Below are positions 57,340-64,000 of a DNA stretch of 64,000 nt, piece after piece. Location: the NCBI GenBank assembly GCA_026874595.1, contig CM049318.1:31528956-31592955 (forward strand), written 5' to 3'. The notes beneath the pieces are model-generated. The model did not search any database. It was not told where the DNA came from and worked only from the letters and a program-made list of their open reading frames with translations. How positions within the stretch are numbered: position 1 is the first letter of the stretch; every line of letters begins with the position of its first letter. This stretch comes from Sipunculus nudus (Eukaryota; Annelida; Sipuncula; Golfingiida; Sipunculidae). The position numbers were made by a program, and so were the translations under genes.

Positions 57340-58503
57340 ATGTCACGTACACTGCATCCAGTCGATGTTTACTTGTCTGTCCGTCCCGCTATCGATATAT
57401 CAAATGTGATCAAAGGAAACCGTATCAAGCTGTTGATGTACCTGGACGTCAACACTGTGCTACAGAACGCCATGGTCCAGGAAGGCATCATATGCAAGGG
57501 CCACGCTGCACTTTTAGACAACAGCCCTGTTATGAGTGGGAAAGCCAGCGAGTTGATAGCCATCCTCCTAAAGCGCGATCTTCGAAACTTCATCGGGTTT
57601 ATCGGTTTGCTGGAGGAGTATGATCAACCCGTGCCCCGGGATATCCTGGTGGAATCACTCAACGCATGCGCTTTCGGGAAGCAGGGTGTCCCTGGCGGAT
57701 GTACCCTTACTGGGAACACAGCCGGGAAACCGTCAAGCAGTCAGGCCGACCCCCACACTGGAAAATGCGGCAGCGCGGGTGTACATGTTTCTTCGCGTCA
57801 GCCAGACTGGTTGCATCCACTCGACGTTTACATGTCTCTCAGTCCCGCTATTTCGATACGCAGTGTTATCAATTCAGACCGGGTTGCGCTGGCTCATTGC
57901 CTGGACGTTGACCCGCTGCTGCAGGAGGCGATGGTCGAAGAAGGCATCATCAGCAGGTTCAATGCCGAAACCATACTCCGCAAGTGTCACAAATATGCGA
58001 AAAGCACAGCCTTGTTGGACATCCTCGCTCAGCGGGGTCTCCCTAATTTGGTCAGGTTTATTGGATTGCTGAAGGTGTATGATCAGCCCGTTCCGCGAGA
58101 TATCCTGGTGAAATCATTGAACGCACACGCTTTCCCGAAGCAGGCTGGCCGTGTCGGACGATCGCTAACAACGAACACGGTCGAGCAACCGACCCGTCAC
58201 GAGGTCGAACCTTTCAATGGAACGTTAAGCGGGGCGGATGGGCAGGTTTCTTCTGGTCAACGGTGGCGGCGCATGCGCGACAAGCTATGTGCGAAAAAGA
58301 AAAACGACGTATCGGTGACTCCAGATGATCCCAATGAACATGTCTGTGTAGTGTGTATGGACAACAAACGGAAGACGATATTTCTGCCCTGCGGTCACAT
58401 AAGGTGCTGTTTCACATGTGCGTTGAGGTGCAGCGAGAACGAGGATATGACATGTATAACATGCAGAAACCGGGTAGAAGATATCAAACCCTGTTTCATG
58501 TGA
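57340..58503 (+). CDS. CARD-CARD-RING protein (IAP-like without BIR)
   Basis: A 387-residue protein from the ATG at 57340 (an upstream GTG is not favoured). It has two CARD-like modules of about 105 residues each (about 3-110 and 157-265) with near-repeated wording: HPVDVYLSVRPAI / HPLDVYMSLSPAI, LDVNTVLQNAMVQEGII / LDVDPLLQEAMVEEGII, and YDQPVPRDILV in both. The C-terminal RING (336-377) has VCMDNKR, LPCGHIRCC, CALRC and CITCRNRV, ending DIKPCFM, very like the RING of cIAP/BIRC proteins and XIAP. cIAPs contain BIR-CARD-RING; here the BIR repeats are missing. Likely an E3 ligase or a competitor for host IAP or CARD signalling. A TATA (TATATATAC) lies about 150 bases upstream. Confidence 0.8.
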   Translation: MSRTLHPVDVYLSVRPAIDISNVIKGNRIKLLMYLDVNTVLQNAMVQEGIICKGHAALLDNSPVMSGKASELIAILLKRDLRNFIGFIGLLEEYDQPVPRDILVESLNACAFGKQGVPGGCTLTGNTAGKPSSSQADPHTGKCGSAGVHVSSRQPDWLHPLDVYMSLSPAISIRSVINSDRVALAHCLDVDPLLQEAMVEEGIISRFNAETILRKCHKYAKSTALLDILAQRGLPNLVRFIGLLKVYDQPVPRDILVKSLNAHAFPKQAGRVGRSLTTNTVEQPTRHEVEPFNGTLSGADGQVSSGQRWRRMRDKLCAKKKNDVSVTPDDPNEHVCVVCMDNKRKTIFLPCGHIRCCFTCALRCSENEDMTCITCRNRVEDIKPCFM

Positions 58504-59130
58504 ACCTAACAGGACGTACCATAAGGAACTCTTTTTGCTTCCCCTGCCCCAGCTCACACAGTGAAACGCGTAAGTGCCTGTATATACGATAAGTGAACTG
58601 ATTTTGTATTGATACTCTCTATAACATACATACGTTGACACGTTCTTTATTGATGATTCAAACTTGTGTATATATCTTACTTTGCGCATTTGTGTTTCGT
58701 AATCGCACCTTTGTTATTGTATAAATGAATAACAAATGAATAAAATGTAGTGTATATATTTAAACGTGTTCTTCTGTACAACGTGTACTGTATGACGGAT
58801 GTGGGGAACCTGTTCTGAACGCTCTCCCGGTTAGGTGCTTGTGTGTCAGTGTGTCGTTGTGATGTTTGTATATTCGTACTGCGTTCTGTATGATGTTCTG
58901 TTCTGTGTGATGCAATCAGCCTCCGACCTCCCGACTATCATGTGGCGTAACTCCATGGGGGTAATGATTTGGTACTTCAAACGTGTGTGTCGAATCCCGT
59001 TCTGTTTTATTTTATATGTCCTTTTATATGTCATTGCTTGTGGCGTGGTTACAAAAGTACCGGTCACTGTATCCATCCATCATTTCATCGCCGACCGCCG
59101 TACTGCACGGGAGTGTTTAACCGATACACC
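58504..59130. other. Intergenic region with AATAAA and a relic of the CARD leader
   Basis: AATAAA at 58739-58744 ends the CARD-CARD-RING transcript. At about 59072-59130 the sequence CATCATTTCATCGCCGACC...CCGTACTG is a diverged copy of the leader found ahead of the CARD-only genes. Confidence 0.5.
58739..58744 (+). terminator. Poly(A) signal AATAAA
   Basis: About 235 bases after the stop at 58503. Confidence 0.45.
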
Positions 59131-59577
59131 ATGGGCCGGGTCGATACGTTGCAGCCATTGAATTTTTACTTGTCTGTCAGACCTGAGATTTCGAGCGCGA
59201 GCATCCTCCGGCCACAGTGGCGCACGTTGGTGACCAGCCTGGACGTCGATCCTTGGCTGATTGACACTCTGCTCCAGAAAGGTCTTATAAGTCAGGACGA
59301 AGCCGCACGTATCACCGGGGAAGATACCGTCATCGATCAGAACAAGATGCTGCTGTTTATCATCATGGAGTTGGGGCTTGAACAAGTTGTCACGTTTATC
59401 GAGTTGCTCAAAACCTGCGACCGGTCCGGGCCGCACGTCGTGCTCGTGAAATGTCTGAATCGAGCAGCATGGAAGCGCATTGCTGACGGATGTAGCTTCT
59501 CCCCGACTGGCGTCATCGGTACACATACCATTTTACAGCCGTCGTCTGTGCAAACGGGCGGTTCGAAAAAAGGATAA
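59131..59577 (+). CDS. CARD-only protein 1
   Basis: A 148-residue protein from the ATG at 59131, made of one CARD-like module (about residues 5-108: LNFYLSVRPEISSASIL, LDVDPWLIDTLLQKGLIS, LLFIIMELGLEQVVTFIELL) and a short tail. It is more diverged than the next three copies but has the same order. The leader resembles those of the other copies, so duplication included the promoter. Without a RING or other effector it could act as a dominant CARD decoy, as cellular CARD-only proteins do. Function otherwise unknown. Confidence 0.75.
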   Translation: MGRVDTLQPLNFYLSVRPEISSASILRPQWRTLVTSLDVDPWLIDTLLQKGLISQDEAARITGEDTVIDQNKMLLFIIMELGLEQVVTFIELLKTCDRSGPHVVLVKCLNRAAWKRIADGCSFSPTGVIGTHTILQPSSVQTGGSKKG

Positions 59578-59684
59578 GAATGCCAGTTGGCGCATGTCAT
59601 CGTATCTTGCAGTATGGATTGTCAAAACGTTTTTTATGCTTTTTTAGTGTAGGATGCGGAGGGGGGGGGGGCTATGGGCACACA

Positions 59685-59765
59685 TATAAATAAGCGGTTG
59701 CTGTATAAATGCATCATTTCGTTGCCAACCACCGTACTGAACAGGACTCGTTTTACGGATACATC
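59685..59765 (+). promoter_or_regulatory. Conserved CARD-gene promoter/leader, copy 1
   Basis: CACACATATAAATAAGCGG, then TGTATAAATGCATCATTTC and a leader ending GGATACATC before ATG 59766. The same cassette precedes 60306 and 60824. It places the start at 59766, not at the ATG at 59709 inside the cassette, which is in frame here only because of an extra T. A G11 run lies just upstream (59661-59671). Confidence 0.65.
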
Positions 59766-60134
59766 ATGTTCTTCCAAGATGTGATGCAGCCACCTGAATA
59801 TTACTTGTCAATACAACCTCCGATCACGGGCGAAAGCATTATCGGTACACTACGTGGCCGGTTGGTTGCCACTCTTGATGTCCACGTGCTGTTGGTTGAC
59901 ACCATGCTCTACAAAAGCCTTATCGACTCTGACCAAGCGGGTCGTCTCAAAGCGAAGGAGACGTCTGTCGAGAGGAACGAGGAGCTGCTGTGTATACTCG
60001 AGCATTGGGACGTTGAGAAACTGGTAATATTTATCAGCTTGTTGAACATGTTTGGTAATAGGGTGGCGCACTTCCTACTACTGGCCGCTCTTAACTGTGA
60101 AGCATGTACGCGCAACCTTGCATCAAAGAACTAG
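59766..60134 (+). CDS. CARD-only protein 2
   Basis: A 122-residue CARD-like module (PPEYYLSIQPPI, IIGTLRGRLVATLDV, LLCILEHWDV, HFLLLAALNCEAC). It is the first of three near-identical tandem genes; the start is fixed by the shared leader. It keeps the D-V-x-x-L and L-L-x-x-L-E patterns. An alternative start at 59709 would add 19 residues lying in the leader. Role inferred as for the other CARD-only copies. Confidence 0.75.
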   Translation: MFFQDVMQPPEYYLSIQPPITGESIIGTLRGRLVATLDVHVLLVDTMLYKSLIDSDQAGRLKAKETSVERNEELLCILEHWDVEKLVIFISLLNMFGNRVAHFLLLAALNCEACTRNLASKN

Positions 60135-60214
60135 TAAAATGGAGTCCTTGGCACTCGTACAATATTGCAGCCATAGTGAGTGCAAACAGACGGGTCAAGG
60201 ATCTGGATATGGGG

Positions 60215-60305
60215 AGGGGCACACATATAAATAGACAGTTGCTGTATATATGCATCATTTCGTTGCCAACCACCGTACTGAACAGGACTCGTTTACGGAT
60301 ACATT
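60215..60305 (+). promoter_or_regulatory. Conserved CARD-gene promoter/leader, copy 2
   Basis: CACACATATAAATAGACAG, TGTATATATGCATCATTTC, then the leader to ATG 60306. TATA spacing to the start is the same as in the other copies. Confidence 0.65.
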
Positions 60306-60692
60306 ATGTACAGCGGACATTTAAAGCCAATGGAATATTACTTGTCTATACAACCCCCGATCACGGGCGGAAGCATTATCGGTGACATACGTCCTCAGTT
60401 GGTTACCTCTCTTTATGTCGACGTGTTGCTGTATGACGTCATGGTCAACAGAGGCCTAATCAACTCTGTTCAAGCGGATCGTATCAAAGCGAAGGAGACG
60501 TCTATCGAGAGGAACGGGGAGCTGCTGTGTGTACTCGAGCATTGGGACGTGGCGAGACTGGTAAAATTTATCAGTTTGTTGAAAATATTTGATAATAAGG
60601 TGGCGCACTCCAGGCTAGTGGACGCTCTTAATTTGGAAGCATGTAGGCGCAAAAGAGCCTTTTGCACATGTCCATTATGCTGCCATCGTTAG
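60306..60692 (+). CDS. CARD-only protein 3
   Basis: A 128-residue CARD-like protein, close to copies 2 and 4 (MEYYLSIQPPI, GDIRPQLVTSL, ALNLEACRRKRAF). The C-terminus ends in CTCPLCC, giving an extra Cys group. It keeps the module's core. Same promoter cassette as its neighbours. Confidence 0.75.
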   Translation: MYSGHLKPMEYYLSIQPPITGGSIIGDIRPQLVTSLYVDVLLYDVMVNRGLINSVQADRIKAKETSIERNGELLCVLEHWDVARLVKFISLLKIFDNKVAHSRLVDALNLEACRRKRAFCTCPLCCHR

Positions 60693-60734
60693 TGCAAACA
60701 GATGGGTCAAGGATGTGGATGTGTGGATATGAAA

Positions 60735-60823
60735 GGGGCACACATATAAATAAGCGGTTGCTGTATAAATGCATCATTTCATTGCCAACCACCGTACTGA
60801 ACAGAACTCCTTACGGATACATC
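60735..60823 (+). promoter_or_regulatory. Conserved CARD-gene promoter/leader, copy 3
   Basis: CACACATATAAATAAGCGG, TGTATAAATGCATCATTTC, leader to ATG 60824. It starts within the end of the previous gene's 3' flank. Confidence 0.65.
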
Positions 60824-61234
60824 ATGTACAGCAGAAATTTGGAGAAAATGGAATATTACTTGTCTATACAACCCCCGATCACGGGCGGAAGCATTATCGG
60901 TGACATACGTCCTCAGTTGGTTACCTCTCTTGATGTCGATGTGTTGCTGTATGACGTCATGGTCAACAGAGGCCTAATCGACTCTGTTCAAGCGGATCGT
61001 ATCAAAGCGAAGGAGACGTCTATCGAGAGGAACGGGGAGCTGCTGTGTATACTCGAGCATTGGGACGTTCAGAGACTGGTAACATTTATCAACTTGTTGC
61101 AAATATTTGATAATAATGTGGCGCACTCCAAGCTAGTGAGCGCTCTTAATTTTGAAGCATGTACGCGTGAAATTGCAGCAAGAATGTCGTCAAGTGGAGC
61201 TCTTTGCACACGTACATATTGCAGCTATCGTTAG
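60824..61234 (+). CDS. CARD-only protein 4
   Basis: A 136-residue CARD-like protein, nearly identical to copy 3 over the first 90 residues (MEYYLSIQPPI, GDIRPQLVTSLDVDVLLYDVM) and diverging at the C-terminus. The frame upstream of 60824 (back to 60662) is not supported: the shared leader and TATA fall inside it. One of the most recent duplicates in the cluster. Confidence 0.75.
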   Translation: MYSRNLEKMEYYLSIQPPITGGSIIGDIRPQLVTSLDVDVLLYDVMVNRGLIDSVQADRIKAKETSIERNGELLCILEHWDVQRLVTFINLLQIFDNNVAHSKLVSALNFEACTREIAARMSSSGALCTRTYCSYR

Positions 61235-61567
61235 TGCAAACAGACGGGTCAAGAAAGGCTTAGGATTGTGTCTACATCTGCCTATACATGATAACGACCA
61301 TCGATATCATGCGCAAGGAAAACACGTATATTTATTGTGTGTACAGTGACTCAGTATTATATCACTAACCTGCGTGAATCACGTGATACGCCATAACACA
61401 AAACGTTACCTAGGACTACGCATGCAGCAGCAAAAAAATCAAAAAGGATTGTACCTACCTTCCGTTCACTTGCACGTATAAGAGGCGCCTGTGCGCGTCT
61501 CCTGGCTTATTTCACCCGACGCATTTGATGTGAGCTAACCGTGTTCCGGATCGCCTGCAACACAAAC

Positions 61568-62221
61568 ATGACTGACAAGGAATGTCAATTGGATGTAAGT
61601 GCTTACATGTCAAACCATCCGTCGGTTCCTGTCGCAGACGTGATCAATTCTGCTGCAATCCATTTACAGAACACGCTGGACCCAAACGAGAAGCTTCTGG
61701 TCGCCCTGCTGCAAAACAACATTTTGCTTCAAGAGCATGTGGAAAGCATACAGGCAAGGCCGACCAATTCACAGAAGAACGATGAATTGCTGTCCGTCCT
61801 CAAAAGGCGGGGTCTACGGCATCTCCTCGCGTTTATCAACTTGCTTGGCTCTCATGGTCAGTGCGAGGCGCGCACGGTTCTTCTCTCCTCTCTGAATCAT
61901 GAGGCAGCTTCGCGTATCAACGATACCGTGCACCGGCTGAAGGGTCATCTCTCCCAAGCGCAGAACATATCTCGTGTCGGACGGTGGCAGATCACACGGG
62001 ACATGCTCAATAAAAAACGGGGACAGGACGTTCGTGACGAATCCGGGTCAGAGCTCAGTTGTTGTATAGTGTGCATGGAGAATAAAAGGAAGACGGTGTT
62101 TGTTCCATGCGGTCACTTCGTCTGCTGTTTCCAATGCGCGTGGCATATTATAGCGAAGGACGATAAAACATGTGTCAGGTGCCGTTGCCCCCTGGAGGAT
62201 GTCATAGATTGCTATATGTAA
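61568..62221 (+). CDS. CARD-RING protein 2
   Basis: A 217-residue protein from the ATG at 61568. One CARD-like module (about 5-110: LDVSAYMSNHPSVPVADVIN, LLVALLQNNILLQEHVESI, LLSVLKRRGLRHLLAFINLL) and a C-terminal RING (166-207: CCIVCMENKR, VPCGHFVCC, CAWHI, CVRCRCPL, ending DVIDCYM). The RING has the cIAP-type wording seen at 57340-58503. It has one CARD where that protein has two. Likely an E3 ligase of the same system. An AATAAA follows at 62387. Confidence 0.8.
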   Translation: MTDKECQLDVSAYMSNHPSVPVADVINSAAIHLQNTLDPNEKLLVALLQNNILLQEHVESIQARPTNSQKNDELLSVLKRRGLRHLLAFINLLGSHGQCEARTVLLSSLNHEAASRINDTVHRLKGHLSQAQNISRVGRWQITRDMLNKKRGQDVRDESGSELSCCIVCMENKRKTVFVPCGHFVCCFQCAWHIIAKDDKTCVRCRCPLEDVIDCYM

Positions 62222-62688
62222 ACGATACAGATGCATTCTGATTGAGAACTTTGATGACGTTGGTGTTTTAGCAACTAGTAATATGATTAGACCTGTACAC
62301 TTTTTCATTTGTAAAAACATGTATGTATGATTCATATATATATATATACACACATAACTGCTTAATAGACATGTACGGCTTTTGACAATAAACCTTATGT
62401 ATAATGGTAACAAACCTGATTTTATTTGTCTGTCTTCATTACCTTTCGTCTTGTGTCGTATGTGTGTGTTCGAATATGTGTGTGTGTGTTTTCAGTGTCT
62501 GAATGTCACTGGTACCCAATGGAGCTGTAAACAGTATTTGTATGGGGATATATTTTCGATATACTCATTTGTGCGTGTGTGTGTACACCGAGTAACACAT
62601 CGTACAACGTACCTGTAGCCATACGTACAACCAGTATCGCATAGTCCGACCCGATTTCATGTAACAACATTCATTAGAAGGGCCCGTG
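62222..62688. other. Intergenic region
   Basis: AATAAA at 62387-62392, a (TA) tract near 62335-62348 and GT-rich sequence near 62460-62490; no gene. Confidence 0.4.
62387..62392 (+). terminator. Poly(A) signal AATAAA
   Basis: About 165 bases after the stop of the CARD-RING gene, followed by GT-rich sequence. Confidence 0.5.
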
Positions 62689-64000
62689 ATGGATGACCGG
62701 GACAGTGAAAGTGAACGGACCACCGATGGTTCAGGTGACACCTATATGAACGTGTATACAGTTCGGATACCGATCAACCTGACAGCTGGTTCTACTGGCC
62801 ATGACATGTGGACGGTACCTCTCTGGCAAACCATTTCGGACGAAGGCGTTCGTGAGTGTGATGACCGTGCGGGGTTGTATATTGATCAGCAGGGTATCTT
62901 CCTTGTGAAAGGCCTTGCACCTGGGTTTGAGCGCCGTGTGATCTACTTCAGTTATATCGCGTGGAAGCAGTTATCAGGTCGCGCAGCCGAGTTTACACGA
63001 GCAATAGCGGTTCATAATCAGGTGAAACTGATCCTGGAAGAGTATCGCGGAAAACGGTTGACCATGTACGCCAAGCAATGTCCACATGGCTCTGATAACT
63101 ACGAGGTAACATTCAAGTACGTTGACACCGAAAACGGTGTCGTCACTCAAAAAGTATGTGTGACTTTGAACAAGTCGGAATGGGAAAGGCTTGTGCGATG
63201 TATACCCAACGTTGCACTTAGTCTTGAGTGCGAGCGAATGATGAGTGGAACCAACTTCGTTATGTATGGTGAAGGTGCATATGACAGCGACACACAGAGT
63301 GCTATGGGCGTCAATGAGAATGATAGTGTTGAGATGGCCAGTGGCGATGACGGCGATGTTTATGATTTCGCCAATGTGAGGAATGCTATGAGTGATGGAG
63401 TTATCAGGTACACAGACCCCCCTGCCTCTCCTGACACGGAACCACGGTCTCCTTACTCCTTTCTGGCCAGCGACGATGATAACATATCGTCTCGTTACAT
63501 GTCCCAGGCCAGCGATAATGACGACACCGGTCATGATTTCGCCAATGTGAGGAATGCTTTGAGTGATGGAGTTATCAGGTACACAGAGCCCCCTGCCTCT
63601 CCTGACCCGGAACCACGGTCTCCTTACTCTTTTATGGCCAGCGACGGTGATAACATATCGTCTCGTTACAGGTCTCAGGCCAGCGATAATGATGACACCG
63701 GTCAGGATTTCGCCAATAATATGGATGCTTTGACTAGCGAAGTAATCAGATACACAGACCCCCCTGCCTCTCCTGACACTGAACCACGGTCTCCAGACTC
63801 TGTTCTGACCAGCGACGATGACGACGTATCGTGTCCTTATTCGTCTCTGGCCAGTTCCATTGACGACAATGAAGTATTCAGGAGAGACCCACCTGCTACT
63901 TATTACACGGATCGAAGGTCTTCTGACTCTTCTTTGGACAGCGGCGGTACACGCACATCGTCTTCTTCATCCAGCGATGATGGTAGCCTTTGCATACGTT
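62689..64000 (+). CDS. Acidic repeat protein with N-terminal PC4-like region; runs off the right edge
   Basis: An open frame of 437 codons from the ATG at 62689 to the end of the window, with no stop. Residues 20-190 are folded, with beta-strand and helix alternation. In two places a strand-helix pattern like the KGIxLxxxxWxxL signature of PC4/p15-type single-stranded-DNA-binding coactivators appears: IYFSYIAWKQLSGR and VCVTLNKSEWERLVRCI. The rest is Ser/Asp-rich and contains at least three tandem copies of a roughly 60-residue unit (DFANVRNAMSDGVIRYT, PPASPDTEPRSPYSF, ASDNDDTGHD). The PC4 resemblance is tentative. The repeats look disordered and phosphorylatable. A long opposite-strand frame (62974-63534) is a shadow. 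Confidence 0.65.
   Translation, partial: MDDRDSESERTTDGSGDTYMNVYTVRIPINLTAGSTGHDMWTVPLWQTISDEGVRECDDRAGLYIDQQGIFLVKGLAPGFERRVIYFSYIAWKQLSGRAAEFTRAIAVHNQVKLILEEYRGKRLTMYAKQCPHGSDNYEVTFKYVDTENGVVTQKVCVTLNKSEWERLVRCIPNVALSLECERMMSGTNFVMYGEGAYDSDTQSAMGVNENDSVEMASGDDGDVYDFANVRNAMSDGVIRYTDPPASPDTEPRSPYSFLASDDDNISSRYMSQASDNDDTGHDFANVRNALSDGVIRYTEPPASPDPEPRSPYSFMASDGDNISSRYRSQASDNDDTGQDFANNMDALTSEVIRYTDPPASPDTEPRSPDSVLTSDDDDVSCPYSSLASSIDDNEVFRRDPPATYYTDRRSSDSSLDSGGTRTSSSSSSDDGSLCIR
63351..63800. repeat. Three tandem copies of about 183-bp coding repeat
   Basis: Units start GATTTCGCCAATGTGAGGAA at about 63353 and 63536; the third (GATTTCGCCAATAATATGGA) starts at about 63707 and is more diverged. The reading frame is kept. 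Confidence 0.8.

Noticed and set aside
57340-62221. Presence of BIR repeats in the RING proteins
   Set aside because: No C-x2-C-x16-H-x6-C type pattern is seen; the modules before the RING are alpha-helical CARD-like.
62974-63534. 186-codon frame on the minus strand
   Set aside because: Shadow of the acidic repeat protein; its openness follows from the codon composition of the plus-strand frame.

Overview
The window is about 64 kb of a large linear-type double-stranded DNA virus of the order Herpesvirales. It is most like an invertebrate herpesvirus of the Malacoherpesviridae (mollusc viruses). The herpesviral identity rests on a very large major capsid protein at 12.99-17.86 kb, a herpesvirus-type primase (split over two reading frames, 0.9-4.6 kb), a kinase joined to an alkaline-nuclease-type exonuclease (5.9-8.5 kb, with an in-frame TAG), and an apparently inactivated family B polymerase-like protein resembling the UL8 helicase-primase subunit (18.9-21.9 kb). 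The vertebrate-herpesvirus glycoproteins I would expect are not recognisable, while C-type lectins, RING and CARD proteins of animal type are common. The species cannot be named from sequence alone. An endogenous (integrated) copy cannot be excluded, because three probable core genes carry interruptions.

Layout. 0-35.6 kb: densely packed core-like and unknown genes on both strands, with short intergenic gaps and visible TATA boxes and AATAAA signals. This part holds replication genes (primase, nuclease, polymerase-like, OB-fold-like protein), structural genes (major capsid protein, two multi-pass membrane proteins), a probably broken gene at 11.07-11.84 kb and several proteins of unknown role. 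34.4-39.8 kb: a RING-finger protein, an unknown 488-residue protein with a CCAAT/TATA promoter, and a captured FLYWCH + MULE-type transposase gene. 40.2-44.4 kb: three tandem paralogous secreted or membrane proteins, each with two C-type-lectin-like domains. 45.4-47.0 kb: a double-CARD protein and a second member of a 'VDPWPP' family whose first member lies at 18.2 kb.

47.8-51.9 kb is a 4.1 kb non-coding inverted-repeat structure. Its outer arms are about 280 bp (two direct copies on the left, one inverted on the right). Its GC-rich inner arms are about 0.5-0.7 kb. Its core is an array of about 106-bp units, each with its own hairpin, running in one orientation and then the other around a small palindrome. 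A tRNA-Asn(GTT) gene sits at the right inner arm. 52-52.7 kb is AT-rich repeat. 52.8-55.2 kb encodes a large, probably nuclear protein.

57.3-62.2 kb is a tandem family of CARD genes: two CARD-RING proteins (like cIAPs without BIR domains) flank four CARD-only genes, at least three of which share a duplicated promoter/leader. Counting the gene at 45.4 kb, the window has nine CARD-like domains in seven genes, which points to a dedicated system for interfering with host death or innate-immune signalling. The window ends inside a repeat-rich acidic protein that runs off the right edge, and begins inside a gene that runs off the left edge.
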